Shown here piece after piece: positions 1 to 9,585 of a stretch of 64,000 nucleotides of DNA (the first letter of the stretch is position 1; every line of letters begins with the position of its first letter). The position numbers and the translations under genes were made by a program. Under the pieces are notes generated by a model. The model was not told where the DNA came from and made no database searches. It worked only from the letters and a program-made list of their open reading frames with translations. The stretch lies in contig NZ_QXDC01000002.1 of assembly GCF_003550065.1 (NCBI RefSeq), positions 434,001 through 498,000 on the forward strand, in the 5' to 3' direction. This stretch comes from Hephaestia caeni (GTDB lineage: Bacteria > Pseudomonadota > Alphaproteobacteria > Sphingomonadales > Sphingomonadaceae).

Positions 1-836
1 GAAAGCCGGATCATCTTGGCGTAGCAGCCGCCTTCGAAATTGAACACGGCGGTGTCGGACCAGCCATGTTCGTCGTCGCCGATCAACGTGCGGCTGGCGT
101 CGGCGGACAGCGTTGTCTTGCCGGTTCCCGACAGCCCGAAGAACACCGCCGTATCGCCTTTGGGGCCGATATTGGCTGAACAATGCATCGGCATGATGCC
201 CTTGGGGGGCAGCAGATAGTTGAGCAGGCCGAACACCGATTTCTTCATCTCGCCGGCATAAGCGGTGCCGCCGATCAGGATCAGCTTGTCGGTGAGGTTG
301 ACCGCGATCACCGTCTCGCTCCGGCAGCCGTGGCGCGCGGGATCGGCGCGGAAGCTCGGCAGGTCGATGACGGTGTAATCGGGCGCGAAGCCGCGTAGTT
401 CCTCGATCTCGGGCCGCACAAGCATCGTGCGGATGAACAGACTGTGCCACGCCAGTTCGGTGACCACGCGAACGCAGACGCGGTGCTCGGGCTGCGAACC
501 GCCGTGAAGATCCTGGACGAACAACGCGCTCTTGTCGGCAAGGGCGGCCAGGAAATCGGCCTTGAGCGCGGCGAAATGCGCATGCGTCATCGGCTGGTTG
601 GCGGCGCCCCACCAGATCGTATCAGCGGTTTCGGCGTCGCGGACGGTGAACTTGTCGTTCGCCGAGCGGCCGGTGTGCCGCCCCGTCGCGACGACGAGCG
701 GGCCATCGGCGGCGAGATGCCCCTCGCCGCGGACCACCGCCGCCTCGACCAGCGGCGCCGTCGGCAGATTCCAGTGAAGTTGCGCATCCGTGCGGATGCC
801 CTGGGCATCGAGGCCCATGAGCGGCGTACGTTTCAC
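1..836 (-). CDS. pckA: Phosphoenolpyruvate carboxykinase (ATP), 3' end outside window
   Basis: Catalyses ATP-dependent decarboxylation of oxaloacetate to phosphoenolpyruvate, the first committed step of gluconeogenesis, in the cytoplasm. The visible 278 residues contain the family's N-terminal region ([16 protein letters not shown]), the [10 protein letters not shown] segment and the nucleotide-binding [14 protein letters not shown] loop, followed by DDEHGW. I chose the GTG at 836 because GGGAG lies just upstream and the next in-frame ATG would delete conserved residues. It is divergent from chvI across about 157 bp, an arrangement conserved in many alphaproteobacteria. The C-terminal half lies beyond base 1. 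Confidence 0.95.
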   Translation of the reverse strand, partial: MKRTPLMGLDAQGIRTDAQLHWNLPTAPLVEAAVVRGEGHLAADGPLVVATGRHTGRSANDKFTVRDAETADTIWWGAANQPMTHAHFAALKADFLAALADKSALFVQDLHGGSQPEHRVCVRVVTELAWHSLFIRTMLVRPEIEELRGFAPDYTVIDLPSFRADPARHGCRSETVIAVNLTDKLILIGGTAYAGEMKKSVFGLLNYLLPPKGIMPMHCSANIGPKGDTAVFFGLSGTGKTTLSADASRTLIGDDEHGWSDTAVFNFEGGCYAKMIRL

Positions 837-993
837 GATCTGTTCTCCCACATCATCGGTGCGCTCTGTCGTCGCATCCGATACCAAATTGCGTCGCGCT
901 TATCGGGCGGCCCTATCATCGTCAAACGCCCGAGTTGAGCAATCGACGCGATTGCCCTACGCGATTCGTCCACAGCACGGAGACGCCCCGCGC

Positions 994-1698
994 ATGACCG
1001 CCACGATCGCGCTTGTCGACGATGATCGCAATATCCTGACCTCGGTTTCGATCGCTTTGCAGGCCGAAGGGTTCCTGACGCGCGTCTATTCGGATGGCGA
1101 GGCGGCGCTGAAGGCGCTGATCGAGAACCCGCCCGACCTTGCCGTGCTCGATATCAAGATGCCCAGGATGGACGGACTCGAACTGCTGCGCCGCCTGCGC
1201 GAGAAGCTGACGACCCCCGTCATCTTCCTCACTTCAAAGGACGACGAACTCGATGAGGCGCTCGGGCTCGCGATGGGCGCGGACGATTATATCGCCAAAC
1301 CTTTTTCGCAGCGGCTGTTGATCGCGCGGATCAGGGCGATCCTCCGCCGGACCGAGCTTGCCCAGGGCATCATCGAGGGCGACGAGGAAACGGCCGAAGT
1401 GCTGATACGCGGCCGGCTGTCGATGGACCCGCCGCGCCACCGCGTGACCTGGAACGGCAAGTCCGTGACGCTGACCGTCACCGAGTTCCTGATCCTGGAG
1501 ACGCTGGCGCAGCGGCCCGGCATCGTGAAGACGCGCAACCAGTTGATGGATGCTGCCTATCACGACGACATCTATGTGGACGACCGCACGATCGACAGCC
1601 ACATCAAGCGCATTCGCCGCAAATTCCGTCAATTCGACCCCGAGTTCGACGCAATCGAAACACTGTATGGCGCCGGTTACCGATTCTCCGAGGAGTGA
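994..1698 (+). CDS. chvI: ChvI-type OmpR-family response regulator
   Basis: Cytoplasmic DNA-binding response regulator of 234 residues. The receiver domain (about 1-120) has the acidic pair at VDDDRN and the phospho-acceptor Asp53 in [13 protein letters not shown], plus Lys in IAKPFS; the C-terminal winged helix (about 135-234) carries TVTEFLILE and YGAGYRF. The next gene is a ChvG-like kinase overlapping its 3' end, so the two form a two-component system; in rhizobia ChvG-ChvI responds to acid and envelope stress. The longer upstream reading was rejected because only the part from 994 is conserved in pattern. Confidence 0.92.
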   Translation: MTATIALVDDDRNILTSVSIALQAEGFLTRVYSDGEAALKALIENPPDLAVLDIKMPRMDGLELLRRLREKLTTPVIFLTSKDDELDEALGLAMGADDYIAKPFSQRLLIARIRAILRRTELAQGIIEGDEETAEVLIRGRLSMDPPRHRVTWNGKSVTLTVTEFLILETLAQRPGIVKTRNQLMDAAYHDDIYVDDRTIDSHIKRIRRKFRQFDPEFDAIETLYGAGYRFSEE

Positions 1699-3235
1699 TG
1701 ACGGCGATCTCGCGCTCCGCTGGTCGGGCCGGGTCTCGCTCACGCCGCGTATCCTCGCGGTCAACATCTTCGCGCTGGCGCTGCTCGCGGGCGGGTTCTT
1801 CTATCTCGATTCGTATCGCAGCCGGATCGAGGACAGCCGGGTCGCCCAGGCCGCGCGCGAGGTGCGGCTCGTTGCCGAAGCGCTCGCCGATGCCGCCCCC
1901 GAGCGTCGCGATCGGCTGCTGCTCCGCCTGGCGCGCGATACCGGCGCGCGAATCCGCCTCTACGACGATAGCGGTGACGAAATCGCCGACAGCCGTGATC
2001 TCGGTCTCGCGAACTTCCGCCTGATCGATCCCGACAAAGAGCCGTGGCAACAGAACGCCGCGCGCTTTCTCGACGCGGTGATAGACACCGTCGTCGGCGC
2101 CGCGCGCGCCCCGCTCTATCGCGAGCATCAGGCGGGCTATGACTGGCCCGACGTGCGCACCGCACATTCCACGCGAACCCTGCCGACGACGGTCTGGCGC
2201 GCGCCCGATCGGACGCCGGTGATCACCGCGGCCGCGGCGCTGCCCAACGGCGGCACGGTGATGACTACCGTCAACGCGCGCGACATCACGCAGACGGTGC
2301 GTATCGAGCGCTATCGGCTGAGCGTGGTGCTGGGGATCGTCACGCTCGTCTCGGTGATATTGTCGCTGTTCCTCGCCCGCACGATCGTGCGGCCGCTGGG
2401 GCGGCTGGCGCGGGCGGCGGTGCGGGTACGGCTGGGGCGCGCGCGCGAGGTCGTGGTCCCCCGCCTGCCCTCACGCCGTGACGAGATCGGCATGCTCGCG
2501 CGCGCGCTTTCGGACATGAGCCAGGCCCTGCGCGCGCGCATCGACGCGACCGAGGCATTCGCCGCCGACGTCACGCACGAACTCAAGAACCCGCTTGCGT
2601 CGTTGCGCTCGGCGGCGGAAAGCCTCGCGACGGTCGAGGACCCGGAATTGCGGGCGCGGCTGCTGGGGATCGTGCGCGACGATATCCATCGGCTCGACCG
2701 GCTGATCACCGACATTTCCGATGCGTCGCGGCTGGACGCGCAGTTGAGCCGCGCAAAATTCGACCCGATCGATATCGGCGCACTGGTCGGCGCGTTGCTC
2801 GATGCCCGCACCGACCGAGGGATCGAGCGCGGCATCCGCATCGCCTATGATACGCCCGGCGCGGGGCCGCTGATCGTGATGGGCGACGGCGCGCGGCTCG
2901 AACGCGTGTTCGAGAATCTGATCGACAATGCGATCTCGTTCTCGCCCGACGACGGCTTGATCACGATCGCGATCGCCCGCGAGAACGGTGTCCTCGTGGT
3001 GCGTGTCGAGGACGAAGGCCCTGGCGTTCCGGAGGAGGCGCGCGACGCGATCTTCCGCCGGTTCCAGTCGATTCGCCCCCAGGGCGAGGCGTTCGGGACG
3101 CATTCGGGCCTCGGCCTCGCCATTGCACGCACGATCGTCGAGGGGCATCAGGGCAGGATCGCGGTCGAATCGCGCGACGACAGGCTGAGCGGCGCCCGCT
3201 TCGTCGTGCGGTTTCCGCTCGCCGACCGGGGATGA
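1667..3235 (+). CDS. chvG: ChvG-type sensor histidine kinase
   Basis: Inner-membrane sensor kinase, about 522 residues. Order: short cytoplasmic N-terminus with [12 protein letters not shown]1 ([13 protein letters not shown]), periplasmic sensor domain, TM2 ([19 protein letters not shown]), HAMP, DHp with H-box [11 protein letters not shown] (His304 counted from the start used), then the ATPase domain with N box (LIDNAISFS), DEGPGVP and SGLGLAIAR. The start ATG overlaps the end of chvI by 32 bases; no strong ribosome binding site is seen, so the exact start is uncertain. Partner of ChvI, cotranscribed. Confidence 0.9.
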   Translation: MAPVTDSPRSDDGDLALRWSGRVSLTPRILAVNIFALALLAGGFFYLDSYRSRIEDSRVAQAAREVRLVAEALADAAPERRDRLLLRLARDTGARIRLYDDSGDEIADSRDLGLANFRLIDPDKEPWQQNAARFLDAVIDTVVGAARAPLYREHQAGYDWPDVRTAHSTRTLPTTVWRAPDRTPVITAAAALPNGGTVMTTVNARDITQTVRIERYRLSVVLGIVTLVSVILSLFLARTIVRPLGRLARAAVRVRLGRAREVVVPRLPSRRDEIGMLARALSDMSQALRARIDATEAFAADVTHELKNPLASLRSAAESLATVEDPELRARLLGIVRDDIHRLDRLITDISDASRLDAQLSRAKFDPIDIGALVGALLDARTDRGIERGIRIAYDTPGAGPLIVMGDGARLERVFENLIDNAISFSPDDGLITIAIARENGVLVVRVEDEGPGVPEEARDAIFRRFQSIRPQGEAFGTHSGLGLAIARTIVEGHQGRIAVESRDDRLSGARFVVRFPLADRG

Positions 3236-3260
3236 GCAGCGGCATGATGAGGGATTCGAT

Positions 3261-3695
3261 ATGACGACCGTCTCGTCGGAAACGCTCCACGCCTCTTGCG
3301 TCGCGATTCATGGCCGCGCGGTGCTGATCGAAGGGCCGTCGGGCAGCGGCAAATCCGACCTTGCGTTGCGCCTGATCGATCGTGGCGCGCAGCTCGTGGC
3401 CGACGATTATACGATCCTCGCGCGCGAGGACGGCGCGCTCAAGGCGTCCCCTCCTCCCACTATCGCCGGGCGTATCGAGGTGCGCGCGATCGGTATCGTC
3501 GAGATGCCGCATGTCGATCGCGCGCCGGTCGCCCTGCTCGTGCGGCTGGTCGATCGCCCCGAACGGATGCCCGCCGATGACAGCGATCGTCTGATCGCCG
3601 GCATCGTCGTCCCTGAAATCTCGCTCAACGCGCACGAGGCATCGGCCCCGATCAAGGTCGAACTCGCGCTGGCGAGGAACGGCGCCGGGGCATGA
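3261..3695 (+). CDS. hprK: HPr kinase/phosphorylase, short C-terminal-domain form
   Basis: Phosphorylates the regulatory serine of HPr. Only 144 residues, against about 310 in Firmicutes, because alphaproteobacterial HprK lacks the N-terminal domain. Walker A is GPSGSGKS (residues 25-32), followed by LVADDYT. The signature normally containing VRGxGI reads VRAIGIVEM here, an Ala for Gly change. It lies between chvG and rapZ and overlaps rapZ by 4 bp (ATGA), in the same operon as HPr itself, supporting a role in nitrogen/carbon PTS signalling rather than sugar uptake. Confidence 0.9.
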   Translation: MTTVSSETLHASCVAIHGRAVLIEGPSGSGKSDLALRLIDRGAQLVADDYTILAREDGALKASPPPTIAGRIEVRAIGIVEMPHVDRAPVALLVRLVDRPERMPADDSDRLIAGIVVPEISLNAHEASAPIKVELALARNGAGA

Positions 3696-4609
3696 AGCAT
3701 ATCCCGAAGGAAATCCTGCTGATTACCGGCATGTCGGGCGCGGGCAAATCGACCGTGCTCAAGACGCTGGAGGATCTGGGCTGGGAAGTGGTCGACAACC
3801 TGCCGCTCATCCTGCTCGACCGATTGCTGTCCGCCCCGCCGCCCAAGGACGCGGCAAGCGACTCGCGCCCGCTTGCACTCGGGATCGGTACGCGCACACG
3901 CGATTTCGATCCGCAGCGCATCGTTGAACGGATCAAGGCGCTACGCGAGCGGCACGGCTACGACATCGGCACGCTGTTCCTCGATTGCCCGGGGCAGGAA
4001 CTCGAACGACGCTATGACGAAACCCGCCGCCGCCACCCGCTGGCGTCCGATCGTCCCGCAAGCGACGGCATCTGGCGCGAGCGCGAGTTGCTGGCGCCGC
4101 TCAGGCGTTGGGCGAATCGGCTGATCGACACGGGCGATCTCGCGCCCAACGAACTGAGGCAACAGATCCGCGACACCTTCGCGCGCGACGGGCTCGACCA
4201 ACCGACATTGTCGGTGATGTCGTTCGGCTATGCTCGCGGCGTGCCGCGCAACGCCGATCTGGTGTTCGACATGCGTTTCCTGCGCAACCCGCACTGGGTG
4301 GACGCCTTGCGCCCCGGCACCGGGCTCGATGCGGACGTCAGCGCGTACATCGCCGAAGACCCGGCTTATGCCGAGGCAATGACCCGGATCGAATCGTTGC
4401 TGATGCTGCTGCTTCCCCGCTACCGGGCGGAGGGCAAAGCCTATGTCACGATCGCCTTCGGGTGTACCGGTGGGAGACACCGGTCGGTTCATGTCGCCGA
4501 ACGGATCGGCGCCCGGTTGCACGCAGAGGGTTTTTCGCCCACGGTCTCCCATCGCGATCTTGGAACCGCGCCGCAGGACACGCTGGAGGACGCCGCGACC
4601 GGCGCTTGA
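3692..4609 (+). CDS. rapZ: RapZ-family nucleotide-binding protein (RNase adapter)
   Basis: P-loop protein of 305 residues. In E. coli RapZ directs RNase E to the small RNA GlmZ and senses glucosamine-6-phosphate; in alphaproteobacteria its target is less clear. Walker A GMSGAGKS is at residues 13-20, then WEVVDNLP; the C-terminal RNA-binding part has the conserved FGCTGGRHRSV motif. It starts inside hprK and is followed after 34 bp by the EIIA gene, placing it in the PTS regulatory operon. Confidence 0.93.
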   Translation: MKHIPKEILLITGMSGAGKSTVLKTLEDLGWEVVDNLPLILLDRLLSAPPPKDAASDSRPLALGIGTRTRDFDPQRIVERIKALRERHGYDIGTLFLDCPGQELERRYDETRRRHPLASDRPASDGIWRERELLAPLRRWANRLIDTGDLAPNELRQQIRDTFARDGLDQPTLSVMSFGYARGVPRNADLVFDMRFLRNPHWVDALRPGTGLDADVSAYIAEDPAYAEAMTRIESLLMLLLPRYRAEGKAYVTIAFGCTGGRHRSVHVAERIGARLHAEGFSPTVSHRDLGTAPQDTLEDAATGA

Positions 4610-4643
4610 GCAAATTCAGGCAGATTCAGGAAGTATCAGCATC

Positions 4644-5051
4644 ATGATTGGCCTCGTCATCGTCACGCATGGGCGACTCGCGGAGGAATTTGTCACCGCG
4701 ATGGAGCACGTCGTCGGCAAGCAGGAACGGATCGGGACGATCTGCATCGGCCCCGACGACGACATGGAGGCGCGCCGCGCGGACATCGCCGGGGCGATCG
4801 CCGAGGCCGACACTGGCAGCGGGGTGATCGTGCTGACCGACCTGTTCGGCGGCACCCCCTCCAACCTCGCGATCTCGCTGATGGAAGCAGGGCGGATCGA
4901 GGTGATCGCGGGCGTCAACCTGCCGATGCTGATCCGGCTCGAAGGCGCACGCAAGGTGATGAAGGTGGCCGATGCCGTGGCGGCCGCGCGCGAGGCCGGG
5001 CGCAAATATATCTCGGTCGCTTCCGAAATCCTGGGCGAGGCGATCGCCTGA
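4644..5051 (+). CDS. PTS EIIA component, mannose/sorbose family
   Basis: Cytoplasmic phosphocarrier of 135 residues that accepts phosphate from HPr. The phosphorylatable histidine is His9 in VTHGRLAEE, and LTDLFGGTPSN is the typical family motif. No EIIB, C or D genes are nearby, as in other alphaproteobacteria where this EIIA is regulatory, not part of a sugar permease. The stop overlaps the ptsH start (ATGs share TGATG-type coupling), so the two are translated together. Confidence 0.92.
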   Translation: MIGLVIVTHGRLAEEFVTAMEHVVGKQERIGTICIGPDDDMEARRADIAGAIAEADTGSGVIVLTDLFGGTPSNLAISLMEAGRIEVIAGVNLPMLIRLEGARKVMKVADAVAAAREAGRKYISVASEILGEAIA

Positions 5052-5320
5052 TGCGGGCCGAACGGGCGGTCGACATCACCAACAAGCGCGGCCTGCACGC
5101 CCGTGCGAGCGCCAAGTTCGTTACCCTGGCCTCGACGCTGCCGTGCGAGGTTTCGGTGTCGAAGGACGGCACCCCGGTAACGGGCACCTCGATCATGGGG
5201 TTGATGATGCTGGGCGCCGCGATGGGCGATTCGATCACGATCAGCGCCGCGGGCGCGGGCGCGGAAGAAACCGTCGCCGCGCTCGTCCGGCTGGTCGAGG
5301 ACAAGTTCGGCGAGGAATAG
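5051..5320 (+). CDS. ptsH: Phosphocarrier protein HPr (NPr type)
   Basis: Small cytoplasmic phosphocarrier, 89 residues. The PEP-dependent phosphorylation site is His16 in NKRGLHARAS and the HprK-target serine is Ser47 in GTSIMGLMML. It receives phosphate from enzyme I (PtsP, not in the window) and passes it to the EIIA encoded just upstream. Coupled at both ends: it overlaps EIIA by one base and ends directly before the methyltransferase start at 5321. Confidence 0.95.
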   Translation: MRAERAVDITNKRGLHARASAKFVTLASTLPCEVSVSKDGTPVTGTSIMGLMMLGAAMGDSITISAAGAGAEETVAALVRLVEDKFGEE

Positions 5321-6121
5321 GTGCCCCGCGAGATCACGGCCTATTCCAACCCGCTGATCAAGCGGGTCCGCAATTTGCGCGACAAGAGGCATCGGCGCGA
5401 GGAAGGGCTGTTCCTGGCCGAAGGCTTGCGCATTCTGACCGAGGCGCGCGAAACCGGGCGACTCCCCGAAATGCTGTTTTTCGCACGCCAGAGCGCGCGC
5501 CATCCGCTCGTTCAGGCGCTGGTGGAGGCGGTCGAGGCGGCGGGCGGCGACGCGATCGAAACAACGCCCGATATTCTCGCCAAGCTGTCTGGCAAGGACA
5601 ATCCGCAGGCGGTGGTGGGCGTCTTCGCCGAATTCGCGCGCACGCTCGATGCGATCGATCGACGCTGCGCGCCCCTCTGGCTTGTGGCCGAGAAACTCCG
5701 CGATCCGGGCAATCTCGGCACCATCCTGCGCACCGGGGACGCCGTTGGTGCAGGCGGATTGATCCTGATCGACGATTGCGTGGATCCGTTTTCGGTGGAG
5801 ACCGTGCGCGCCAGCATGGGGGCGTTGTTCACGATCCCGATCGTCAGGGCGCGCTGGGAAGAATTCGTGCCCTGGCTGCGCGCCGGCCCCGGCCAACTCG
5901 TCGGCCTCAGCCTCGATACCGATCGGGATTATCGTGGTGTCCGCTACATCGCCCCCACCTTCCTGCTGACCGGAAACGAAGCACAGGGGCTGCCGGACGC
6001 GTATGAGGCCGAATGCGATCTGCTCGTCAAGCTGCCGATGCTGGGCAAGGCGGACAGCCTCAACGCCGCCGTCGCCACTGCGGTGATGGCGTACGAGGTG
6101 CTCGCGCAGCATCGCGGCTGA
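5321..6121 (+). CDS. TrmH/SpoU-family RNA 2'-O-methyltransferase
   Basis: SAM-dependent RNA ribose methyltransferase of 266 residues with a GTG start directly behind the ptsH stop. The N-terminal substrate-binding segment has NPLIKRVRNLRDKRHR and EGLFLAEGLR; the trefoil-knot catalytic domain has EKLRDPGNLGTILRTGDAVG (motif 1), LLTGNEAQGLP (motif 2) and VKLPMLGKADSLNAAVA (motif 3). The profile is that of the RlmB/TrmH-like subgroup, but the rRNA or tRNA site modified cannot be told from sequence. Confidence 0.88.
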   Translation: MPREITAYSNPLIKRVRNLRDKRHRREEGLFLAEGLRILTEARETGRLPEMLFFARQSARHPLVQALVEAVEAAGGDAIETTPDILAKLSGKDNPQAVVGVFAEFARTLDAIDRRCAPLWLVAEKLRDPGNLGTILRTGDAVGAGGLILIDDCVDPFSVETVRASMGALFTIPIVRARWEEFVPWLRAGPGQLVGLSLDTDRDYRGVRYIAPTFLLTGNEAQGLPDAYEAECDLLVKLPMLGKADSLNAAVATAVMAYEVLAQHRG

Positions 6122-6180
6122 CGAAGCGCAACCTTCGGTTCATCTCGATCGTTGCACCCCAGCAACGAAGGAGAAATCAG

Positions 6181-6939
6181 ATGCGTCGTGCGGTCGTGCT
6201 GTTCGTTGGTGCCGTCGGACTTGGCGGTTGCGCTATGGAACAATTTCCCGGCCCCGATCGCCCCGGACCGCCCCCGCGCCCAAGACCGCCTGCGAGCGAC
6301 ACCTATCGCGCGATCGGCACCGAACCCGGCTGGTCGCTGACGATCGGCCCGCGCACGATGCGCTACGAGGGCGATTACGGGCAGAATGTCGTCGAAGCGC
6401 CGACCCCCGAGGCGCGGCCGACCTTCAACGGCCGGCGCTACGAAACGCGCCAGATGACGGTCGACATCACCCGAACCCCGTGCAGCGACGGCATGAGCGA
6501 CCGGCGCTATCCCGATACGGTGCGCGTCACGACCCGACGCGGCACCGCGCGCGGCTGCGGCGGCCTCTCCAACGATCGTCCGGGACCGGGCGGCCCCGGA
6601 CGGCCGGGAGCAAGCCTGGCCGGCACGAGCTGGACGATCACGGCGATCGATGGCCGATCCGTGCGGCTCGATCGCCCCGCCAACGTCGAATTCACCCGCG
6701 ACCGGATGCAGGGCAGCGCCGGCTGCAATCGCTTCAGCGGCGACTATCAGGAGCGCCGCGATACGCTGATCGCGGGCCAACTCGCGGTGACGAGGATGAT
6801 GTGCCAGGGCAATGCGATGACGGTGGAAAACCGCTTCCTCAAAATCCTCGGCGGCCCGGTGACGGTTCAGCAGCGCGGCCAGACGCTCACGCTCACCAGC
6901 CGCGAAGGATCGGTGACGCTGCGGAAGGCGTCGCGATAA
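6181..6939 (+). CDS. META-domain lipoprotein
   Basis: Predicted lipoprotein of 252 residues: the signal peptide ends in the lipobox GLGGCAM. A Pro-rich linker (about 20-40) precedes a COG3650-like region (GTEPGWSLTIG) and a C-terminal META domain (LAGTSWTITAIDGR, GSAGCNRFSGDY, MMCQGNAMTVENRFL). META domains (heat-shock HslJ type) sit in the envelope; precise function unknown. A good ribosome binding site (AAGGAGAA) precedes the ATG. Likely monocistronic, with rmuC convergent downstream. Confidence 0.82.
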   Translation: MRRAVVLFVGAVGLGGCAMEQFPGPDRPGPPPRPRPPASDTYRAIGTEPGWSLTIGPRTMRYEGDYGQNVVEAPTPEARPTFNGRRYETRQMTVDITRTPCSDGMSDRRYPDTVRVTTRRGTARGCGGLSNDRPGPGGPGRPGASLAGTSWTITAIDGRSVRLDRPANVEFTRDRMQGSAGCNRFSGDYQERRDTLIAGQLAVTRMMCQGNAMTVENRFLKILGGPVTVQQRGQTLTLTSREGSVTLRKASR

Positions 6940-6965
6940 AACGGCGGCGCCGCCGGGGTGACGGG

Positions 6966-8357
6966 TTACTCCGCCGCCTCGGCATCGACCTCTTGCACGG
7001 CGGCGAGCTTGGTCAGCGGGCGCGGTGATTGTTCGACCACCGGCAGCGCGTCGATCGACTTGCCCGCGGTATCGATATTGAGCGTTTCGAAGCGTTTGGC
7101 GCTTGTCATTACCTGCGATTCGAGGCTGCCGACGAAGGCATTATACGCGCCCATCGCGGTTTCGAGATTCTTTCCCAGCCGCGAGACATGGCCGCCCATC
7201 ACCGCCAGCCGCGCATGGAGTTCCTTGCCGAGCGCCGCGATCTCTCGCGCCTCGCCGGCGAGTTTTTCCTGTCGCCAGACCGCCGCTACCGTCCGCGCGA
7301 TCGCGATCAGGTTGGTCGGCGTCGCGATCAGCACGCGGCGGTCGAAAGCGTAATCCCAAAGGTCGGGCGTGGAATCGAGCGCGGCCGAAAGGAAATGCTC
7401 GCCGGGCACGAACATGATCACATAATCGGGCGTATCCTCAAACTGCGTCTGATACGCCTTGGCGCCCAGCGCGTTGATGTGCGTCTTCATCGAGGCGACG
7501 TGCGCCGCCATGTGGGTCGCGCGCTCGGTCTCGTCGACCGCGCCGTGCGCGTCCTGATAGGCGTTCAGCGATACCTTGGCGTCGATCACCAGGCTCTTGC
7601 CGCCGGGAATGCGCACGATCGCGTCGGGGCGCAGTCGACCGCCCTCGCTCTCGACGCTGACCTCCATCTCGAAATCGGTGTGTTCGGCCAATCCGCAGGT
7701 CTCGAGCACGTTGCGCAATTGCTGCTCACCCCAGCGGCCGCGCGCCTTGGGCGCCGAGCGCAGCGCATTGACGAGCTTCGCCGCCTCGCCGCGCACCGAT
7801 TCCTGCCCGATCCGCATCGCGTCGATCAGCCCGGTGAGATTGCCATAGGCTTCCTTACGCTCGGTCTCGACCTTGGCGACATTCTCCTCGTAGCGTTTGA
7901 GCGTGTGTTCGACCGGCTGGAGCAGCGCCTTGAGCTTGGCTTCGTTCGATTCGCCTGCCTGGGTGAAGCGCTGCTGCGCGCGTTCGAGAAAGCTCGCCTG
8001 CGCCTCGCCGAGCAGCTTGTTGGCGACCTCGGCGAATTGCGACGCCATGACGTCCTTGGCCTCCTTCAACTCCGTCAGCCGCGCCTCGAAGGCGCGTGCG
8101 TCGGCCTTGAGCGTCGCAAGCTCGGTACGCGCGCCATCGCGCTCGTCGCGGAGCGCGACCAGTTCGGCGCGCAGCCCGTCGACCGCCCTGGCGCGCTCCT
8201 CCGCGCCGGCAAGATCGGTGATCGCCTTGCGGACATCCTCGGCCCGCGCGTCACGCTCGGCACGCATTGTTGCGGCGCCGCGGTTGCCCGCGAACCAGCC
8301 GAGCGCGAGCCCTATTGCGAGCATGGCCACGATCAGGATGGCGGCAAGAACGTCCAA
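6966..8357 (-). CDS. rmuC: DNA recombination protein RmuC
   Basis: Protein of 463 residues: one N-terminal membrane anchor (LAAILIVAMLAIGLALGWFAG), a long coiled coil rich in Ala/Glu/Arg (about 30-180) and the conserved RmuC nuclease-like domain (GRWGEQQLRNVLE, IPGGKSLVIDAKVSLNAY, FVPGEHFLSAALD, TPTNLIAIARTVA). RmuC limits DNA inversions in E. coli. The start is TTG at 8357, chosen because GGAGAG lies 5 bases upstream and no ATG precedes the anchor. Confidence 0.93.
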   Translation of the reverse strand: MDVLAAILIVAMLAIGLALGWFAGNRGAATMRAERDARAEDVRKAITDLAGAEERARAVDGLRAELVALRDERDGARTELATLKADARAFEARLTELKEAKDVMASQFAEVANKLLGEAQASFLERAQQRFTQAGESNEAKLKALLQPVEHTLKRYEENVAKVETERKEAYGNLTGLIDAMRIGQESVRGEAAKLVNALRSAPKARGRWGEQQLRNVLETCGLAEHTDFEMEVSVESEGGRLRPDAIVRIPGGKSLVIDAKVSLNAYQDAHGAVDETERATHMAAHVASMKTHINALGAKAYQTQFEDTPDYVIMFVPGEHFLSAALDSTPDLWDYAFDRRVLIATPTNLIAIARTVAAVWRQEKLAGEAREIAALGKELHARLAVMGGHVSRLGKNLETAMGAYNAFVGSLESQVMTSAKRFETLNIDTAGKSIDALPVVEQSPRPLTKLAAVQEVDAEAAE

Positions 8358-8473
8358 ATCGGCTCTCCAGAGGCGGAACGAAGCACGAACTTACCGCCCG
8401 CGCGGCTCGTCGACAAGGGGAACATCCTTGCCACCAGCGCCGTTGGCGTCATCGCGGCAAAAGGAGAGCGACG

Positions 8474-9007
8474 ATGCGGATTGTGCTTCTCACGGCCGGA
8501 TTGTGTCTCGCGGCATGCCAGCAGGCGCCGCAGAATGCGAGCGATGCACAGACGACACAGGCGGCAGGCAATATGGAATTTACCGAAGTGCCCCCGGATG
8601 AGAGTGTCGCGGTGGGCGCCGACGGTTCGTCCTCTCGAGACGACCTGGCGCCTGCCGGAAGCGACGCCGCCGCAACGCCACCGCCCGCAACCGCGGCGGG
8701 CAGCTTGCCCCCTGCCGATGCCGCTTATCGCTATGTCGGCCGCTGGGCAGCGACCCGGCAACTATGCGCGACGGGAGCGTGGCGGTTCCATGAACGGCGC
8801 CTCGATACCGCGGGCGAGGTATCCTGCACCTTCGACAAGATCGAAAAGGCACCCGGCGGCTACGACATCGCCGCAACCTGCCTCGCGGAAGGAAACCGGA
8901 CCGGCGACACGATCGAGCTTCGCTTCGCCGAATCGGCCCGCGCGATGCTCGTCAGTTCGAAGATGTGGGACGGTATCGGGTTAAGTTATTGCGGGCCGGT
9001 AGAATAG
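8474..9007 (+). CDS. Small predicted lipoprotein of unknown function
   Basis: 177 residues with a signal peptide and lipobox LCLAAC, then a low-complexity Ser/Pro/Ala linker (to about residue 85) and a compact C-terminal domain beginning YRYVGRWAATRQLC and ending in LSYCGPVE with four cysteines. The sequence looks like an envelope protein kept in sphingomonads, but I recognise no family. Ribosome binding site AAGGAGAG is 6 bases upstream of the ATG. It is convergent with def, whose stop lies 12 bp away. Confidence 0.72.
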   Translation: MRIVLLTAGLCLAACQQAPQNASDAQTTQAAGNMEFTEVPPDESVAVGADGSSSRDDLAPAGSDAAATPPPATAAGSLPPADAAYRYVGRWAATRQLCATGAWRFHERRLDTAGEVSCTFDKIEKAPGGYDIAATCLAEGNRTGDTIELRFAESARAMLVSSKMWDGIGLSYCGPVE

Positions 9008-9018
9008 ATACCAGGAGC

Positions 9019-9552
9019 TTATGCCGCGTTCTTGCGCATCTTCGTGAGCTTCTTGACCACCATGTCGCGCTTGAGGCGCGAGAGGTGATCGATGAACAGC
9101 ACCCCGTTCAGATGGTCGATCTCGTGCTGCATGCACGTCGCCATCAGCCCGTCGAACTCCTGTTCGTGGGGCTTGCCGTCACGGTCGAGCCATTTGACCC
9201 GGCAACGCGCGGGGCGTTCGACTTCGGCATATTGCTCGGGGATCGACAGGCAGCCCTCGTTATAGACCGAAACGTCGTCGCTGACCCACAAAAGCTCCGG
9301 ATTGACGAAGGCGTGCGGGTCGCGAACCGGGACGCCTTCCTCCGCTTCGCTCTCGCGTTCCTGAAGATCGATGACGAGTACCCGCTGCTCGATACCGAGT
9401 TGGGTCGCGGCAAGGCCGATTCCCCGCGCATCGTACATCGTCTCGAACATATCATCGATCAGCGTGCGGACGGCATCGTCCACCTGCGCAACGGGTTTCG
9501 CCACCGCGCGCAGCCGCGGATCGGGAATTTCGAGGATTTCGAGCACGGCCAT
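9019..9552 (-). CDS. def: Peptide deformylase
   Basis: Metalloenzyme removing the N-formyl group from nascent proteins, 177 residues. All three motifs are present: GIGLAATQ (motif I), EGCLSIP with the metal-binding Cys (II) and HEIDHLNG with the two metal-binding His and catalytic Glu (III). The neighbouring fmt gene adds the formyl group, so both ends of the formylation cycle lie within 2 kb, with recR between them. Confidence 0.97.
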   Translation of the reverse strand: MAVLEILEIPDPRLRAVAKPVAQVDDAVRTLIDDMFETMYDARGIGLAATQLGIEQRVLVIDLQERESEAEEGVPVRDPHAFVNPELLWVSDDVSVYNEGCLSIPEQYAEVERPARCRVKWLDRDGKPHEQEFDGLMATCMQHEIDHLNGVLFIDHLSRLKRDMVVKKLTKMRKNAA

Positions 9553-9585
9553 ATTCCGGTGAGCTAGGTTGCGCGCACGCCGACG

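Noticed and set aside
4616..6112. Long open frame antisense to EIIA, ptsH and methyltransferase (498 codons)
   Set aside because: Three recognisable genes occupy the plus strand; the antisense has no ribosome binding site or domain.
7029..8984. Long open frame antisense to rmuC (651 codons)
   Set aside because: Composition is Arg/Asp/Leu-rich shadow sequence; rmuC motifs lie on the other strand.
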